In this document: positions 18,560 through 26,746 of the stretch, in pieces
Layout: every line of letters begins with the position of its first letter
Numbering within the stretch: the stretch's first letter is position 1
Assembly: GCF_000968015.1 (NCBI RefSeq)
Contig: NZ_LACH01000017.1
Location: 372,001 to 436,000 of the forward strand
Source of the DNA: Pseudomonas fluorescens
GTDB lineage: Bacteria; Pseudomonadota; Gammaproteobacteria; Pseudomonadales; Pseudomonadaceae
DNA length: 64,000 bases
Direction: 5' to 3'
Program-made: the position numbers and the translations under genes
The notes under the pieces: generated by a model
Told to the model about the DNA's origin: nothing
The model's input: the letters and a program-made list of their open reading frames with translations, nothing else
The model's database searches: none

Positions 18560-19392
18560 CTTCTTTCCCAAAACCTCCCCAGCCGCCGCAACCGGTGGCT
18601 GAGTCGCTGCTGCAACGAATCTTCGGTTTCCGTACGCGGCTGTACCTGACCTGGGCAGCGATGTTCGGATTGTTCGCCAGTTTCTTCCTGAGCTTCGACC
18701 TGAAGTTCTCGATCATTCTCGACAAACTGCCGAACCTGATTGGCCTGCACCTGGCGCCCAACGGCTTTTTGCAGGGCGCGGCGCTGACGTTGTTTTTGTG
18801 CCTGTGCTCGATCGTGACCTCCTCGCTGCTGGGCTTCATCACCGCCCTGGCGCGGCTGTCGAAAAGCGCCGTGGCCTTCGGAATCGCGAGCTTCTATGCC
18901 TCGTTCTTTCGTGGCACACCGCTACTGATCCAGATCCTGCTGATCTACCTCGGCCTGCCACAACTCGGCATCGTCCCGGGCGCCATCGCTGCGGGCATCA
19001 TTGCCCTGTCGCTCAACTACGGCGCGTACCTCAGCGAAATCTTCCGCGCCGGCATCGTTGGCGTCCCTCACGGCCAACGCGAAGCATCCCTGGCCCTGGG
19101 CATGCGCGAAACCGTGATCTTCTGGCGCGTCACCCTGCCCCAGGCCATGCGCACCATCATCCCGCCGACCACCAACCAGTTCATCTCGATGCTCAAAGAC
19201 TCGTCGCTGATCTCGGTGATGGGGGTTTGGGAGGTAATGTTTCTGGCGCAATCGTATGGGCGGTCAAGCTATCGCTACATCGAAATGCTGACAACGGCGG
19301 CGGTGATTTATTGGGTGATGTCGATTGGGCTGGAGCTGATTCAGGCGCGGATGGAGCGGCATTATGGGAAGGCGTATTTGAGCCGTAGTTAG
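18556..19392 (+). CDS. Amino-acid ABC transporter permease
   Basis: A 278-residue HisM/GlnP-type inner-membrane permease. After a hydrophilic N terminus of about 30 residues it has about six membrane segments. The ATPase-contact EAA loop is visible as GVPHGQREASLALGMRETVIFWRVTLPQAMRTIIPP near residues 175-210. It starts within the stop codon of the binding protein gene. No ATP-binding subunit gene follows: the next gene, 221 bp on, is an autotransporter. The complete transporter must borrow an ATPase from elsewhere, or the partner gene has been lost. Confidence 0.9.
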   Translation: MTSFPKPPQPPQPVAESLLQRIFGFRTRLYLTWAAMFGLFASFFLSFDLKFSIILDKLPNLIGLHLAPNGFLQGAALTLFLCLCSIVTSSLLGFITALARLSKSAVAFGIASFYASFFRGTPLLIQILLIYLGLPQLGIVPGAIAAGIIALSLNYGAYLSEIFRAGIVGVPHGQREASLALGMRETVIFWRVTLPQAMRTIIPPTTNQFISMLKDSSLISVMGVWEVMFLAQSYGRSSYRYIEMLTTAAVIYWVMSIGLELIQARMERHYGKAYLSRS

Positions 19393-19585
19393 CGCAAGGC
19401 AGATGAGTTTCCGAGGTGCGATAGCCGACCATGTCTCGATTTGTTGTAAGAAAAAGCGTCTGCACGAACGGGTAAAAACAACCTTTCTCAGGAGGATGGC
19501 AATTTTCTACACAACCTTCTGACAACCCCCGCAAGCCTGCCGGAAGCAGCTGACATCGGCACCTATAGCCCGCCTCTTAGAGTTT

Positions 19586-19606
19586 GGCCTCCTATCAACA
19601 GAGGCC
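19586..19606 (+). promoter_or_regulatory. Hairpin containing the autotransporter ribosome site
   Basis: GGCCTC (19586-19591) and GAGGCC (19601-19606) can form a 6-bp GC-rich stem with a nine-base loop. The GAGG at 19601-19604 is the only ribosome-site candidate for the ATG at 19614, so the hairpin would hide it. Confidence 0.5.
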
Positions 19607-19613
19607 GAATTCG

Positions 19614-21929
19614 ATGTCCGTTCAACATAAATACCGACCAAAACACCTGGCGCTGGCCATTGCGCTTGCGTTGGGTTGCACTGAAATTTCGCTTGCCCAG
19701 CAAGTATCCATCGATACCCCCATTCCTTCAGGTGCAACACCGGAGCAGCTCATAGCGGCGCTGGACGCATTTATAAATGATCCCGACACCGTTAAGACTC
19801 CCATCAACAAAGCATCAGATGGTGTTGATCGGACATTCGGCAATGGCAATGATCTGGTCATTGTGTCCAGCCGCGGAGCCCTTTCCGGATTTATTGACGG
19901 TGGTGACGGTGTCAACTTCCTGCAGCTCGATACTGCGAGCGGTGGCACGTTAGGCGAGAGTCGTCATTTTGAAGGCCTGGAGCTCAAACGAAGCACTTGG
20001 ACCATGAATGGTTCCGGTGATTTCAATACCGGTGTCTTGATACGGCCAAAAGCAACGCTAATAAATAATGGGCATATCCAGGGTGGAGCGTTGAGCCAAG
20101 GAACGCTTGTCAACAACGGAAAGATTGGCGGCGACGCGACCGTGCAATCAGGAGGTTTCCTGAACAACCCAGGCACTGTCGAAGGCAATGTCGTTATTGA
20201 TGAAAAAGGCGCTATTGCGGGCAACGGTTTAATCGGTTCCCTGAAGGTAAACGGAAAGCTTTCTGTCGACGGGTTGCACGGCGCACCTAAAGTTAACGGT
20301 GACTTAAATCTCTCCAAAACTGCCGAGCTAACCTACGAGGTCAATGCCGACCGCAAAAGTGAAACGATATTAGTCGGTGGCACCGCCAGCCTTGGCGGCG
20401 CCACACTGAACATCGTTGCAGCACTGGGTGACTACCCGCTACTCAGCGAAAACCACATCCTTGCTGCCCGTAAAGTCGAAGGGGAATTTGGGAAAGTCAT
20501 TAATAACCTTGCCTTTTTAACGCCCAAGCTCGACTACGAAGAAAAGAGAGTCAACCTGATCCTCCTTCGTAACGATGTGGCGATCGAGAGTGTCGCAACA
20601 ACGGATAACGGGAAGGAAGTCGCCCAAAGCATTGAAGAGCCAACGGACATACCTCAAGCACCCTCCGTCGCTGAAGCCCCGAATCCACCTGCAAGTGCCG
20701 ACACATCCGTTCCGGTATCCACGCCGACAACTACCGCTGAAAAACCATCGATAGCCGCAACGCCACCTACCACCGATCAACCCGTAATAGCCGCAACTCC
20801 ACCCACCACCGATCAGCCCGTCATAGCCGCAACTCCACCCTCAGCTACCAATTCCGTCGCCACAGTGCCAAAGGCATCCAGCCCCACAAATGCTGCTGTC
20901 GCGGCCCTGCTCAGAGCTGACAAACAAACGGCATCTGTTGCCATCGAACAGCTGGCTGGCGGCAACAACGCCAACCTTGCGAAAGCGACCCTGAACAGTG
21001 ACAGCCCAATCAGCGCGACCATGCTCTCGGCCATGCGTCAGCTGGACAGCGCCAGTAGCTACAGCAAATCCACCCGGCGCAATGCACCACGCCTGGCCGC
21101 CGGCAGCGAAGACAATGGCCGAGTCTGGTTTCAAGCATTGGGTCACGGCGGGACGCTGGATCGCGACTATGACGCGCTGAAACACACAACCCACGGCCTG
21201 GTACTGGGAGCTGATTGGGGCATCGATGAGGAATGGCGCATCGGCGTAATGGGCGGCAAATCCGAAACGCGCCTGGACAGCCGCGGACTCGACGGCGATC
21301 TCGACAGCTGGCATTTGGGAGCTTATGCCCTGCGTCAAAACGGACCAATGTCGATGCGCCTGGGTGCGACCTACAGCAGTCACGATGGCAGCACTCAACG
21401 CCGGGTTGCCTTCAAAGGTTTCAGCGACCGCCCCGAAGGCCGTTACGATGCCAACACCCAGCAGGCCTTTGCGGAATTGGGTTACAACCTGGGGCGGGCG
21501 AACGTCAGCATCGAACCGTTTGCCAGCCTGGGCTACCAGCGCTATCAGCGCGACACCTACACGGAAAAAGGTGGCGCAGCGGCGCTGAAGGTACACGGTC
21601 AAACGCAGAACAATTTGAACAGCACATTTGGCCTGCGGCTGGCGAAGCTCAACACTCTGGATAACGGCATGCAACTGACGCCACGGTTCAGTGCCGGCTG
21701 GAAACACACTTACGGGGACGTCTACAGCGATACCCGCCAACGATTGGTTACGGGCGGAAAAAACTTCACCGTTTCCGGTGCGCCGCTGGATCGTGACAGT
21801 CTGCTGGTCGATGCAGGGCTGGACCTTGGATTGTCAGCAAAACACACCCTGGGCGTCGGCCTCACTGGCGAGATCGGCACCGACAGCCGCAACCACGGCG
21901 TGACGGGTCAGTGGCGAATGAGTTTCTAA
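19614..21929 (+). CDS. Type Va autotransporter with a short passenger
   Basis: A 771-residue secreted protein. A long basic signal peptide (about 1-30) precedes a passenger whose middle (about 90-290) has the N/G-rich, repetitive look of a beta-helix (GSGDFNTGVLIRPKATLINNG, PGTVEGNVVIDEKGAIAGNG). A Pro/Thr-rich linker (about 345-420) contains three copies of IAATPP, spaced 12 residues apart. The C-terminal 270 residues form an autotransporter beta-barrel (RVWFQALGHGGTLDRD, ending GQWRMSF with the usual terminal Phe). No protease or lipase motif is evident in the passenger, so its activity is unknown; adhesion or surface display is only a guess. Confidence 0.88.
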   Translation: MSVQHKYRPKHLALAIALALGCTEISLAQQVSIDTPIPSGATPEQLIAALDAFINDPDTVKTPINKASDGVDRTFGNGNDLVIVSSRGALSGFIDGGDGVNFLQLDTASGGTLGESRHFEGLELKRSTWTMNGSGDFNTGVLIRPKATLINNGHIQGGALSQGTLVNNGKIGGDATVQSGGFLNNPGTVEGNVVIDEKGAIAGNGLIGSLKVNGKLSVDGLHGAPKVNGDLNLSKTAELTYEVNADRKSETILVGGTASLGGATLNIVAALGDYPLLSENHILAARKVEGEFGKVINNLAFLTPKLDYEEKRVNLILLRNDVAIESVATTDNGKEVAQSIEEPTDIPQAPSVAEAPNPPASADTSVPVSTPTTTAEKPSIAATPPTTDQPVIAATPPTTDQPVIAATPPSATNSVATVPKASSPTNAAVAALLRADKQTASVAIEQLAGGNNANLAKATLNSDSPISATMLSAMRQLDSASSYSKSTRRNAPRLAAGSEDNGRVWFQALGHGGTLDRDYDALKHTTHGLVLGADWGIDEEWRIGVMGGKSETRLDSRGLDGDLDSWHLGAYALRQNGPMSMRLGATYSSHDGSTQRRVAFKGFSDRPEGRYDANTQQAFAELGYNLGRANVSIEPFASLGYQRYQRDTYTEKGGAAALKVHGQTQNNLNSTFGLRLAKLNTLDNGMQLTPRFSAGWKHTYGDVYSDTRQRLVTGGKNFTVSGAPLDRDSLLVDAGLDLGLSAKHTLGVGLTGEIGTDSRNHGVTGQWRMSF
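20751..20840 (+). repeat. 36-bp tandem repeat in the autotransporter linker
   Basis: Two full 36-bp units (20751-20786, 20787-20822) and half a third encode a 12-residue repeat beginning IAATPPTTDQPV. Differences between units are mostly synonymous. Confidence 0.85.
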
Positions 21930-21948
21930 CAGCCACAAACCCGGGGCG

Positions 21949-21974
21949 AAAAAAAAGGGGAGCACATGCCCCCC
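21949..21974 (-). terminator. Terminator of the pyruvate carboxylase operon
   Basis: On the minus strand, GGGGGCA pairs with TGCTCCCC (one bulge) and is followed by eight T residues. It lies about 35-60 bases after the biotin-subunit stop codon, in the gap to the convergent autotransporter. Confidence 0.75.
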
Positions 21975-22007
21975 CGAGGTTTAAAGCGGTATATCGAGGC
22001 TGTTAAC

Positions 22008-23816
22008 TCAGCCTTCGATCTCGATCAGGATTTCGCCCGGGTTCACCCGATCGCCCTTGGCCACGTGGATGGCGGTGACTTTGCCGGCGATGGCTGCCTG
22101 GACTTCGGTTTCCATCTTCATCGCTTCGGTGATCAGCACGGCCTGGCCAGCTTTCACGGTATCGCCTTCCTTGACCAGCACGTCGACGATGTTGCCCGGC
22201 ATGGTGGTGCTGACGTGGCCCGGTGCAGTGGCTTGCTTGCGCTTGCTGCTGCCGCCGCTGACGAATTCGTTGAGCGGTTCGAACACCACTTCTTCCGGCA
22301 TGCCGTCGATGGACAGGTAGAAGTGACGCTTGCCTTCAGCCTTGACGCCAACACCGGTGATGTCGACGCGGTAGGTTTCGCCGTGGACGTCGATGACGAA
22401 CTCGGTCGGCACGCCTTCGCCACCGGCCGAGGTCACACCGCCTGCTTCAGGAATTGGCAGCAGCACTTCTGGGGCCAGGGTGCCGGCAGCGCGTTCTTCG
22501 AGGAACTTGCGACCGATGTCCGGGAACATGGCGTAAGTCAGCACGTCTTCTTCAGACTTGGCCACGGTGCCGATTTCGGCACGCAGTTTGGTCATCTCCG
22601 GCTTGAGCAGGTCGGCTGGACGCACGTCGATCACTTCTTCGCTGCCGATCGCCTGGCGACGCAGTTTTTCGTTCACGGTGCCCGGCGCCTTGCCATAGCC
22701 GCCTTGCAGGTAAAGCTTCACTTCGTTGGTGATGGTCTTGTAACGCTCACCGGCCAGCACGTTGAAGAACGCCTGGGTACCGACGATCTGCGAGGTCGGG
22801 GTCACCAGCGGCGGGAAGCCGAGGTCTTCACGAACGCGCGGGATTTCGGCCAGCACTTCGCTCATGCGGTTCAGGGCGCCCTGCTCTTTCAACTGGTTGG
22901 CCAGGTTGGAAATCATCCCGCCCGGTACCTGGTTGACTTGAACGCGGGTGTCGACGGCGGTGAACTCGCTTTCGAACTGGTGGTACTTTTTGCGCACGGC
23001 GTAGAAGTACAGACCGATCTCTTGCAGCAGTTCCAGATTCAGGCCGGTGTCGAACTCGCTGCCTTTAAGGGCAGCAACCATCGACTCGGTGCCCGGGTGG
23101 CTGGTGCCCCAAGCGAAGCTGGAGATCGCGGTATCGATGTGGTCGGCACCGTTCTCGATGGCCTTGAGTTGGCACATCGCGGCCAAACCAGCGGTGTCGT
23201 GCGAGTGAATGAACACTGGCAGCGATTGCTCGGATTTCAATGCCTTGACCAGTTCGCCGGTAGCGTACGGAGTCAGCAGGCCAGCCATGTCCTTGATCGC
23301 CACCGAGTCGCAACCCATGGCTTCCATTTGCTTGGCTTGCGCCACGAACGCCTCGATGGTGTGCACCGGGCTGGTGGTGTAGGCAATGGTGCCCTGGGCG
23401 TGTTTGCCGGCGGCTTTCACCGCTTCGATGGCGACTCGCAGGTTACGCACGTCGTTCATCGCATCGAAGATGCGGAACACGTCGATGCCGTTGACCGCGG
23501 CCTTGGCGACGAAGGCTTTGACCACGTCGTCGCTGTAGTGGCGGTAGCCCAGCAGGTTCTGGCCGCGCAGAAGCATTTGCAGGCGAGTGTTAGGCAGCGC
23601 CGCGCGCAGTTGGCGCAGACGCTCCCACGGGTCTTCTTTGAGGAAGCGTACGCAGGCGTCAAAGGTCGCGCCGCCCCAGACTTCCAGCGACCAGTAGCCG
23701 ACTTTGTCGAGCTTGTCGCAGATCGGCAGCATGTCTTCGGTGCGCATGCGGGTCGCGAGCAGCGATTGGTGGGCGTCGCGCAGGATTGTGTCGGTAACGT
23801 AGATTTGTTTGCTCAT
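22008..23816 (-). CDS. pycB: Pyruvate carboxylase biotin/carboxyltransferase subunit (OadA/PycB-like)
   Basis: A 602-residue protein joining a carboxyltransferase domain (about 1-480, starting IYVTDTILRDAHQSLLATRM) to a biotinyl domain at the C terminus, with the biotin-accepting Lys in ITEAMKMETEV near residue 568. With the subunit encoded just upstream it forms the two-subunit pyruvate carboxylase of pseudomonads, which makes oxaloacetate; similar chains serve in oxaloacetate decarboxylase, but no membrane partner is present here. The start at 23816 follows GAGGAATAG. It begins 11 bases after the pycA stop codon. Confidence 0.93.
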   Translation of the reverse strand: MSKQIYVTDTILRDAHQSLLATRMRTEDMLPICDKLDKVGYWSLEVWGGATFDACVRFLKEDPWERLRQLRAALPNTRLQMLLRGQNLLGYRHYSDDVVKAFVAKAAVNGIDVFRIFDAMNDVRNLRVAIEAVKAAGKHAQGTIAYTTSPVHTIEAFVAQAKQMEAMGCDSVAIKDMAGLLTPYATGELVKALKSEQSLPVFIHSHDTAGLAAMCQLKAIENGADHIDTAISSFAWGTSHPGTESMVAALKGSEFDTGLNLELLQEIGLYFYAVRKKYHQFESEFTAVDTRVQVNQVPGGMISNLANQLKEQGALNRMSEVLAEIPRVREDLGFPPLVTPTSQIVGTQAFFNVLAGERYKTITNEVKLYLQGGYGKAPGTVNEKLRRQAIGSEEVIDVRPADLLKPEMTKLRAEIGTVAKSEEDVLTYAMFPDIGRKFLEERAAGTLAPEVLLPIPEAGGVTSAGGEGVPTEFVIDVHGETYRVDITGVGVKAEGKRHFYLSIDGMPEEVVFEPLNEFVSGGSSKRKQATAPGHVSTTMPGNIVDVLVKEGDTVKAGQAVLITEAMKMETEVQAAIAGKVTAIHVAKGDRVNPGEILIEIEG

Positions 23817-23827
23817 TGTTCTATTCC

Positions 23828-25243
23828 TCACAGGCCTGCGTGGGCGGCGATGGCGGCGGCGATGGCCAGGGCCAGCTCTTCGGGTTTGCGCTTGATCGAG
23901 TAGTTGGTCAGTTCAGGGTGGCTTTCAACGAAGCTGGTGTTGAACTGGCCGCTACGGAATTCCGGGTTACGCAGGATTTCCTGGTAGTAGGCGGCGGTGG
24001 TCTTGACCCCTTGCAGACGCATGTCGTCGAGGGCGCGCAAGCCACGGTCCATCGCCTCTTCCCAGGTCAGCGCCCAGACCACCAGTTTCAGGCACATGGA
24101 GTCGTAGAACGGCGGAATGGTGTAACCGGTGTAGATCGCAGTGTCGGTACGCACGCCGGGGCCGCCGGGGGCGTAGTACCGGGTGATCTTGCCGAAGCTC
24201 GGCAGGAAGTTGTTTTTCGGGTCTTCTGCGTTGATCCGGAATTGCAGCGCGAAACCGCGGTGCTGGATGTCTTCCTGTTTCACCGAAAGCGGCAGACCGG
24301 AAGCGATGCGAATTTGCTCGCGAACGATGTCGATGCCAGTGATTTCTTCGGTGATGGTGTGTTCCACCTGCACCCGGGTGTTCATCTCCATGAAGTACAC
24401 CTCGCCTTCGGCGAGCAGGAACTCCACGGTGCCGGCGTTCTCGTAACCCACGGCTTTGGCTGCGCGCACCGACAGGTCGCCGATGTAGGCGCGCTGTTCA
24501 GGGGTCAGTTGCGGGCTCGGGGCGATCTCGATGAGCTTCTGGTTGCGACGCTGGATCGAGCAGTCACGCTCGAACAGGTGCACCACGTTGCCGAAGCTGT
24601 CGCCGAGGATCTGCGCTTCGATGTGCTTTGGATTGACGATGCATTTTTCCAGGAACACTTCCGCGGAACCGAAGGCCTTGGTGGCTTCGGAAATGACACG
24701 AGGGAATGCTTGTTCAAGTTCTTCCCGGCTGTCGCAGCGACGGATACCACGGCCACCACCACCGGAAGTCGCCTTGAGCATCACCGGATAACCGATGCGG
24801 TCGCCTTCGATCAAGGCTTCCGCGATATCCGCGACGTTGCCTTCGGTGCCCGGGGTGACGGGTACGCCAGCCTTGATCATGCTGCGACGGGCTTCGGTCT
24901 TGTCGCCCATACGGCGAATCACTTCAGCCGATGGACCGATGAATTTGATGCCGCGTTCAGCGCAGATGTCTGCCAGCTCGGCGTTTTCCGAGAGGAAGCC
25001 GTAACCAGGGTGCAGCGCATCGCAACCGGTTTCTACTGCCAGATTCACCAGCTTGCGAGCATTCAGGTAACCGGCCAGTGGCTCGGCACCGATGCTGTGG
25101 GCCTCGTCCGCACGCTTCACATGCAGCGCATGGCGGTCGGCGTCGGAATAGATCGCGACCGAGCGAATGCCCATCTCGGCGCAGGCACGTACGATTCGTA
25201 CGGCAATCTCACCACGGTTGGCGATCAGGATCTTTTTTATCAC
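23828..25243 (-). CDS. pycA: Pyruvate carboxylase biotin carboxylase subunit (PycA)
   Basis: A 471-residue ATP-grasp biotin carboxylase that carboxylates the biotin on the partner subunit. Landmarks are the N-terminal ILIANRGEIAVRIVRACAE, the glycine-rich ATP loop ATSGGGGRGIRRC near residue 160, and YFMEMNTRVQVEHTITEE near 285. The gene is first in a two-gene operon with the biotin-bearing subunit and divergent from a LysR-family gene, the arrangement known for pycA/pycB/pycR in P. aeruginosa. It could be mistaken for AccC, but the coupling to a carboxyltransferase-biotin subunit argues for pyruvate carboxylase. Confidence 0.93.
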   Translation of the reverse strand: MIKKILIANRGEIAVRIVRACAEMGIRSVAIYSDADRHALHVKRADEAHSIGAEPLAGYLNARKLVNLAVETGCDALHPGYGFLSENAELADICAERGIKFIGPSAEVIRRMGDKTEARRSMIKAGVPVTPGTEGNVADIAEALIEGDRIGYPVMLKATSGGGGRGIRRCDSREELEQAFPRVISEATKAFGSAEVFLEKCIVNPKHIEAQILGDSFGNVVHLFERDCSIQRRNQKLIEIAPSPQLTPEQRAYIGDLSVRAAKAVGYENAGTVEFLLAEGEVYFMEMNTRVQVEHTITEEITGIDIVREQIRIASGLPLSVKQEDIQHRGFALQFRINAEDPKNNFLPSFGKITRYYAPGGPGVRTDTAIYTGYTIPPFYDSMCLKLVVWALTWEEAMDRGLRALDDMRLQGVKTTAAYYQEILRNPEFRSGQFNTSFVESHPELTNYSIKRKPEELALAIAAAIAAHAGL

Positions 25244-25380
25244 TTGGAGGTTCCCTTGAGCCGGTGGTACCCACGACCTGCTAGTCCAGGTCGACGCGTG
25301 ACCAAATGTTTCAATTCAGTCGCAGCCCCACACTAGCCCCCACAAGGGATTAACAAAAATGATTAATTATTGGGTCAGTC

Positions 25381-25396
25381 ATAAGTAAAGACTTAT
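25381..25396. promoter_or_regulatory. Inverted repeat ATAAGT-N4-ACTTAT, candidate LysR operator
   Basis: A perfect 6-bp inverted repeat with a four-base centre lies 38 bp before the LysR-family start codon in the region shared with pycA. Size and symmetry suit a LysR box. Confidence 0.5.
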
Positions 25397-25433
25397 AGTT
25401 GATGCATCAGCCTGCGGTGAGAGTGTCTATAAA

Positions 25434-26396
25434 ATGCGTAAGTCCTTGATGCGTATGACATTGCGTCAATTACAGATCTTCAATGAGGTCTGTGATTTGC
25501 GGTCCTACAGCCGCGCAGCCGATGAAATGTCTCTCACACAACCTGCCGTGAGCCTACAGATTCGTCAACTTGAAGAGCTGATTGGTCAGCCTTTGTTCGA
25601 TTACGTCGGCAAAAAGCTCTACATGACCGAGGCAGCCGAAGCCCTTCAACGCGCCAGCCGGGACATTTTCGGGCGCCTGGAAAACCTCGACATGCAGCTT
25701 TCTGACATGCAGGGATCGCTGCAAGGACAGCTGAAACTGGCGGTGGAATCCAGCGCCAAGTATTTCGTGCCGCATCTGTTTGCCGCGTTCAAGCGCCAGC
25801 ATCCGGAAGTGAACCTGCACCTGACGGTGGTTAACCGCGGACAAGTGATTCGACGCCTGTCGGACAACCGCGATGATTTGGTGATCATGTCGATGGTGCC
25901 GCAAGACATGGGGCTGGAGTTTCTGCCGTTTCTCAACAATCCAATTGTGGCCGTAGCACCACCGGATCATCCGCTGTCCCATATGGGGCCGCTGCGCTTG
26001 CAGGATCTTGAGCCTTATACGCTGCTGTTGCGCGAACCCGGCTCCGGTACGCGACTGGCCTGCGAGGAGTATTTCAAGGAGAAGCGCGTGCACTTCACGC
26101 AGACTCAGGAGGTGGCGTCGGCCGAAGCCCAGCGTGAATGCGTACGGGCGGGTCTGGGCCTGGCGCTGTTGACGCGCCACGCCCTGAACCTTGAGTTGGC
26201 GACCGGCGCACTCATAGAGCTGCCGGTCGAAGAGCTGCCGTTGTACCGCAGCTGGTGCCTGGTGCAAGCCAAGGCGAAACGGCTGTCACCGGTGGCGCAC
26301 GCGTTCCTTGCGTTTATTCGCAGCGAGCGGGTGCAGATCAGCGCGCTGGTTGAGCGCTTCGACGCGAAGTTGCCGGTGCCGCCTGCCAGTAGTTGA
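25434..26396 (+). CDS. LysR-family regulator beside pycAB (PycR-like)
   Basis: A 320-residue LysR-type regulator with an N-terminal winged helix (LRQLQIFNEVCDLRSYSRAADEMSLTQPAVSLQIRQLE, split here across residues 10-47) and a substrate-binding domain from about residue 95. Its place, divergent from pycA, matches PycR of P. aeruginosa, so regulation of pyruvate carboxylase is likely. The C-terminal half resembles CysB/CbbR-type effector domains. The first ATG gives MRKSLMRM; an internal ATG eight codons later is also possible. The 3' end overlaps a small gene on the other strand by 59 bp. Confidence 0.88.
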   Translation: MRKSLMRMTLRQLQIFNEVCDLRSYSRAADEMSLTQPAVSLQIRQLEELIGQPLFDYVGKKLYMTEAAEALQRASRDIFGRLENLDMQLSDMQGSLQGQLKLAVESSAKYFVPHLFAAFKRQHPEVNLHLTVVNRGQVIRRLSDNRDDLVIMSMVPQDMGLEFLPFLNNPIVAVAPPDHPLSHMGPLRLQDLEPYTLLLREPGSGTRLACEEYFKEKRVHFTQTQEVASAEAQRECVRAGLGLALLTRHALNLELATGALIELPVEELPLYRSWCLVQAKAKRLSPVAHAFLAFIRSERVQISALVERFDAKLPVPPASS

Positions 26397-26547
26397 GCTC
26401 CAGCTCAGGGAAATCACCGATCTCGGCCAGAAGCTGGCGGCGCTCGCAGCGATCTTCGATAGCGCGGCGAAATTCCATGCGGCGCTGGTCTTCCTGCTGA
26501 CGACGGGTTCTGACGGCGCTGTTGCGGTCTTCGTAGGGCTGGGCCAT
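26338..26547 (-). CDS. Small charged protein of unknown function (PA3496-like)
   Basis: A 69-residue, highly charged protein without signal peptide or membrane segment. The stretch AVRTRRQQEDQRRMEFRRAI is rich in Arg and Glu and could form an amphipathic helix. It recalls a family of short Pseudomonas proteins annotated as PA3496-like putative envelope-integrity proteins; this is from memory and weak. GGGAGA lies six bases before the ATG, a convincing ribosome site, which is why I accept it despite a 59-bp antisense overlap with the end of the LysR gene. Function unknown. Confidence 0.6.
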   Translation of the reverse strand: MAQPYEDRNSAVRTRRQQEDQRRMEFRRAIEDRCERRQLLAEIGDFPELELNYWQAAPATSRRSAQPAR

Positions 26548-26654
26548 TTCGAGTCTCCCAAGGCGATTACGGGAGTTTCAAGATAGGCGCGAGGGATGAC
26601 GGTTTGGCGGCTTGCGCGTTACAGACAGATGAAAGTTGTCGTATTTGAGGACGC

Positions 26655-26718
26655 CATCGCGAGCAAGCTCGCTCCCACAGGAGAACACGGTCAAATGTGG
26701 GAGCGAGCTTGCTCGCGA
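26655..26718. repeat. Two REP elements in outward arrangement
   Basis: REP copies at 26655-26679 and 26696-26718, TGTGGG ends facing inward, separated by only 16 bp. Confidence 0.85.
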
Positions 26719-26746
26719 CTAAGGTCGGAACGACCTTACGACGACG

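Noticed and set aside
20751..20840. Tandem repeats as a CRISPR array
   Set aside because: Units are contiguous without unique spacers, in frame within a coding linker, and no cas genes are present.
23828..25243. Biotin carboxylase as AccC of acetyl-CoA carboxylase
   Set aside because: It is not next to accB, and lies in an operon with a carboxyltransferase-biotin subunit and beside a PycR-like gene, which fits pyruvate carboxylase.
21966..25336. Two long plus-strand open frames opposite pycA and pycB
   Set aside because: Mirror images of the two well-supported minus-strand genes; no domains and an unnatural His/Gln/Arg composition.
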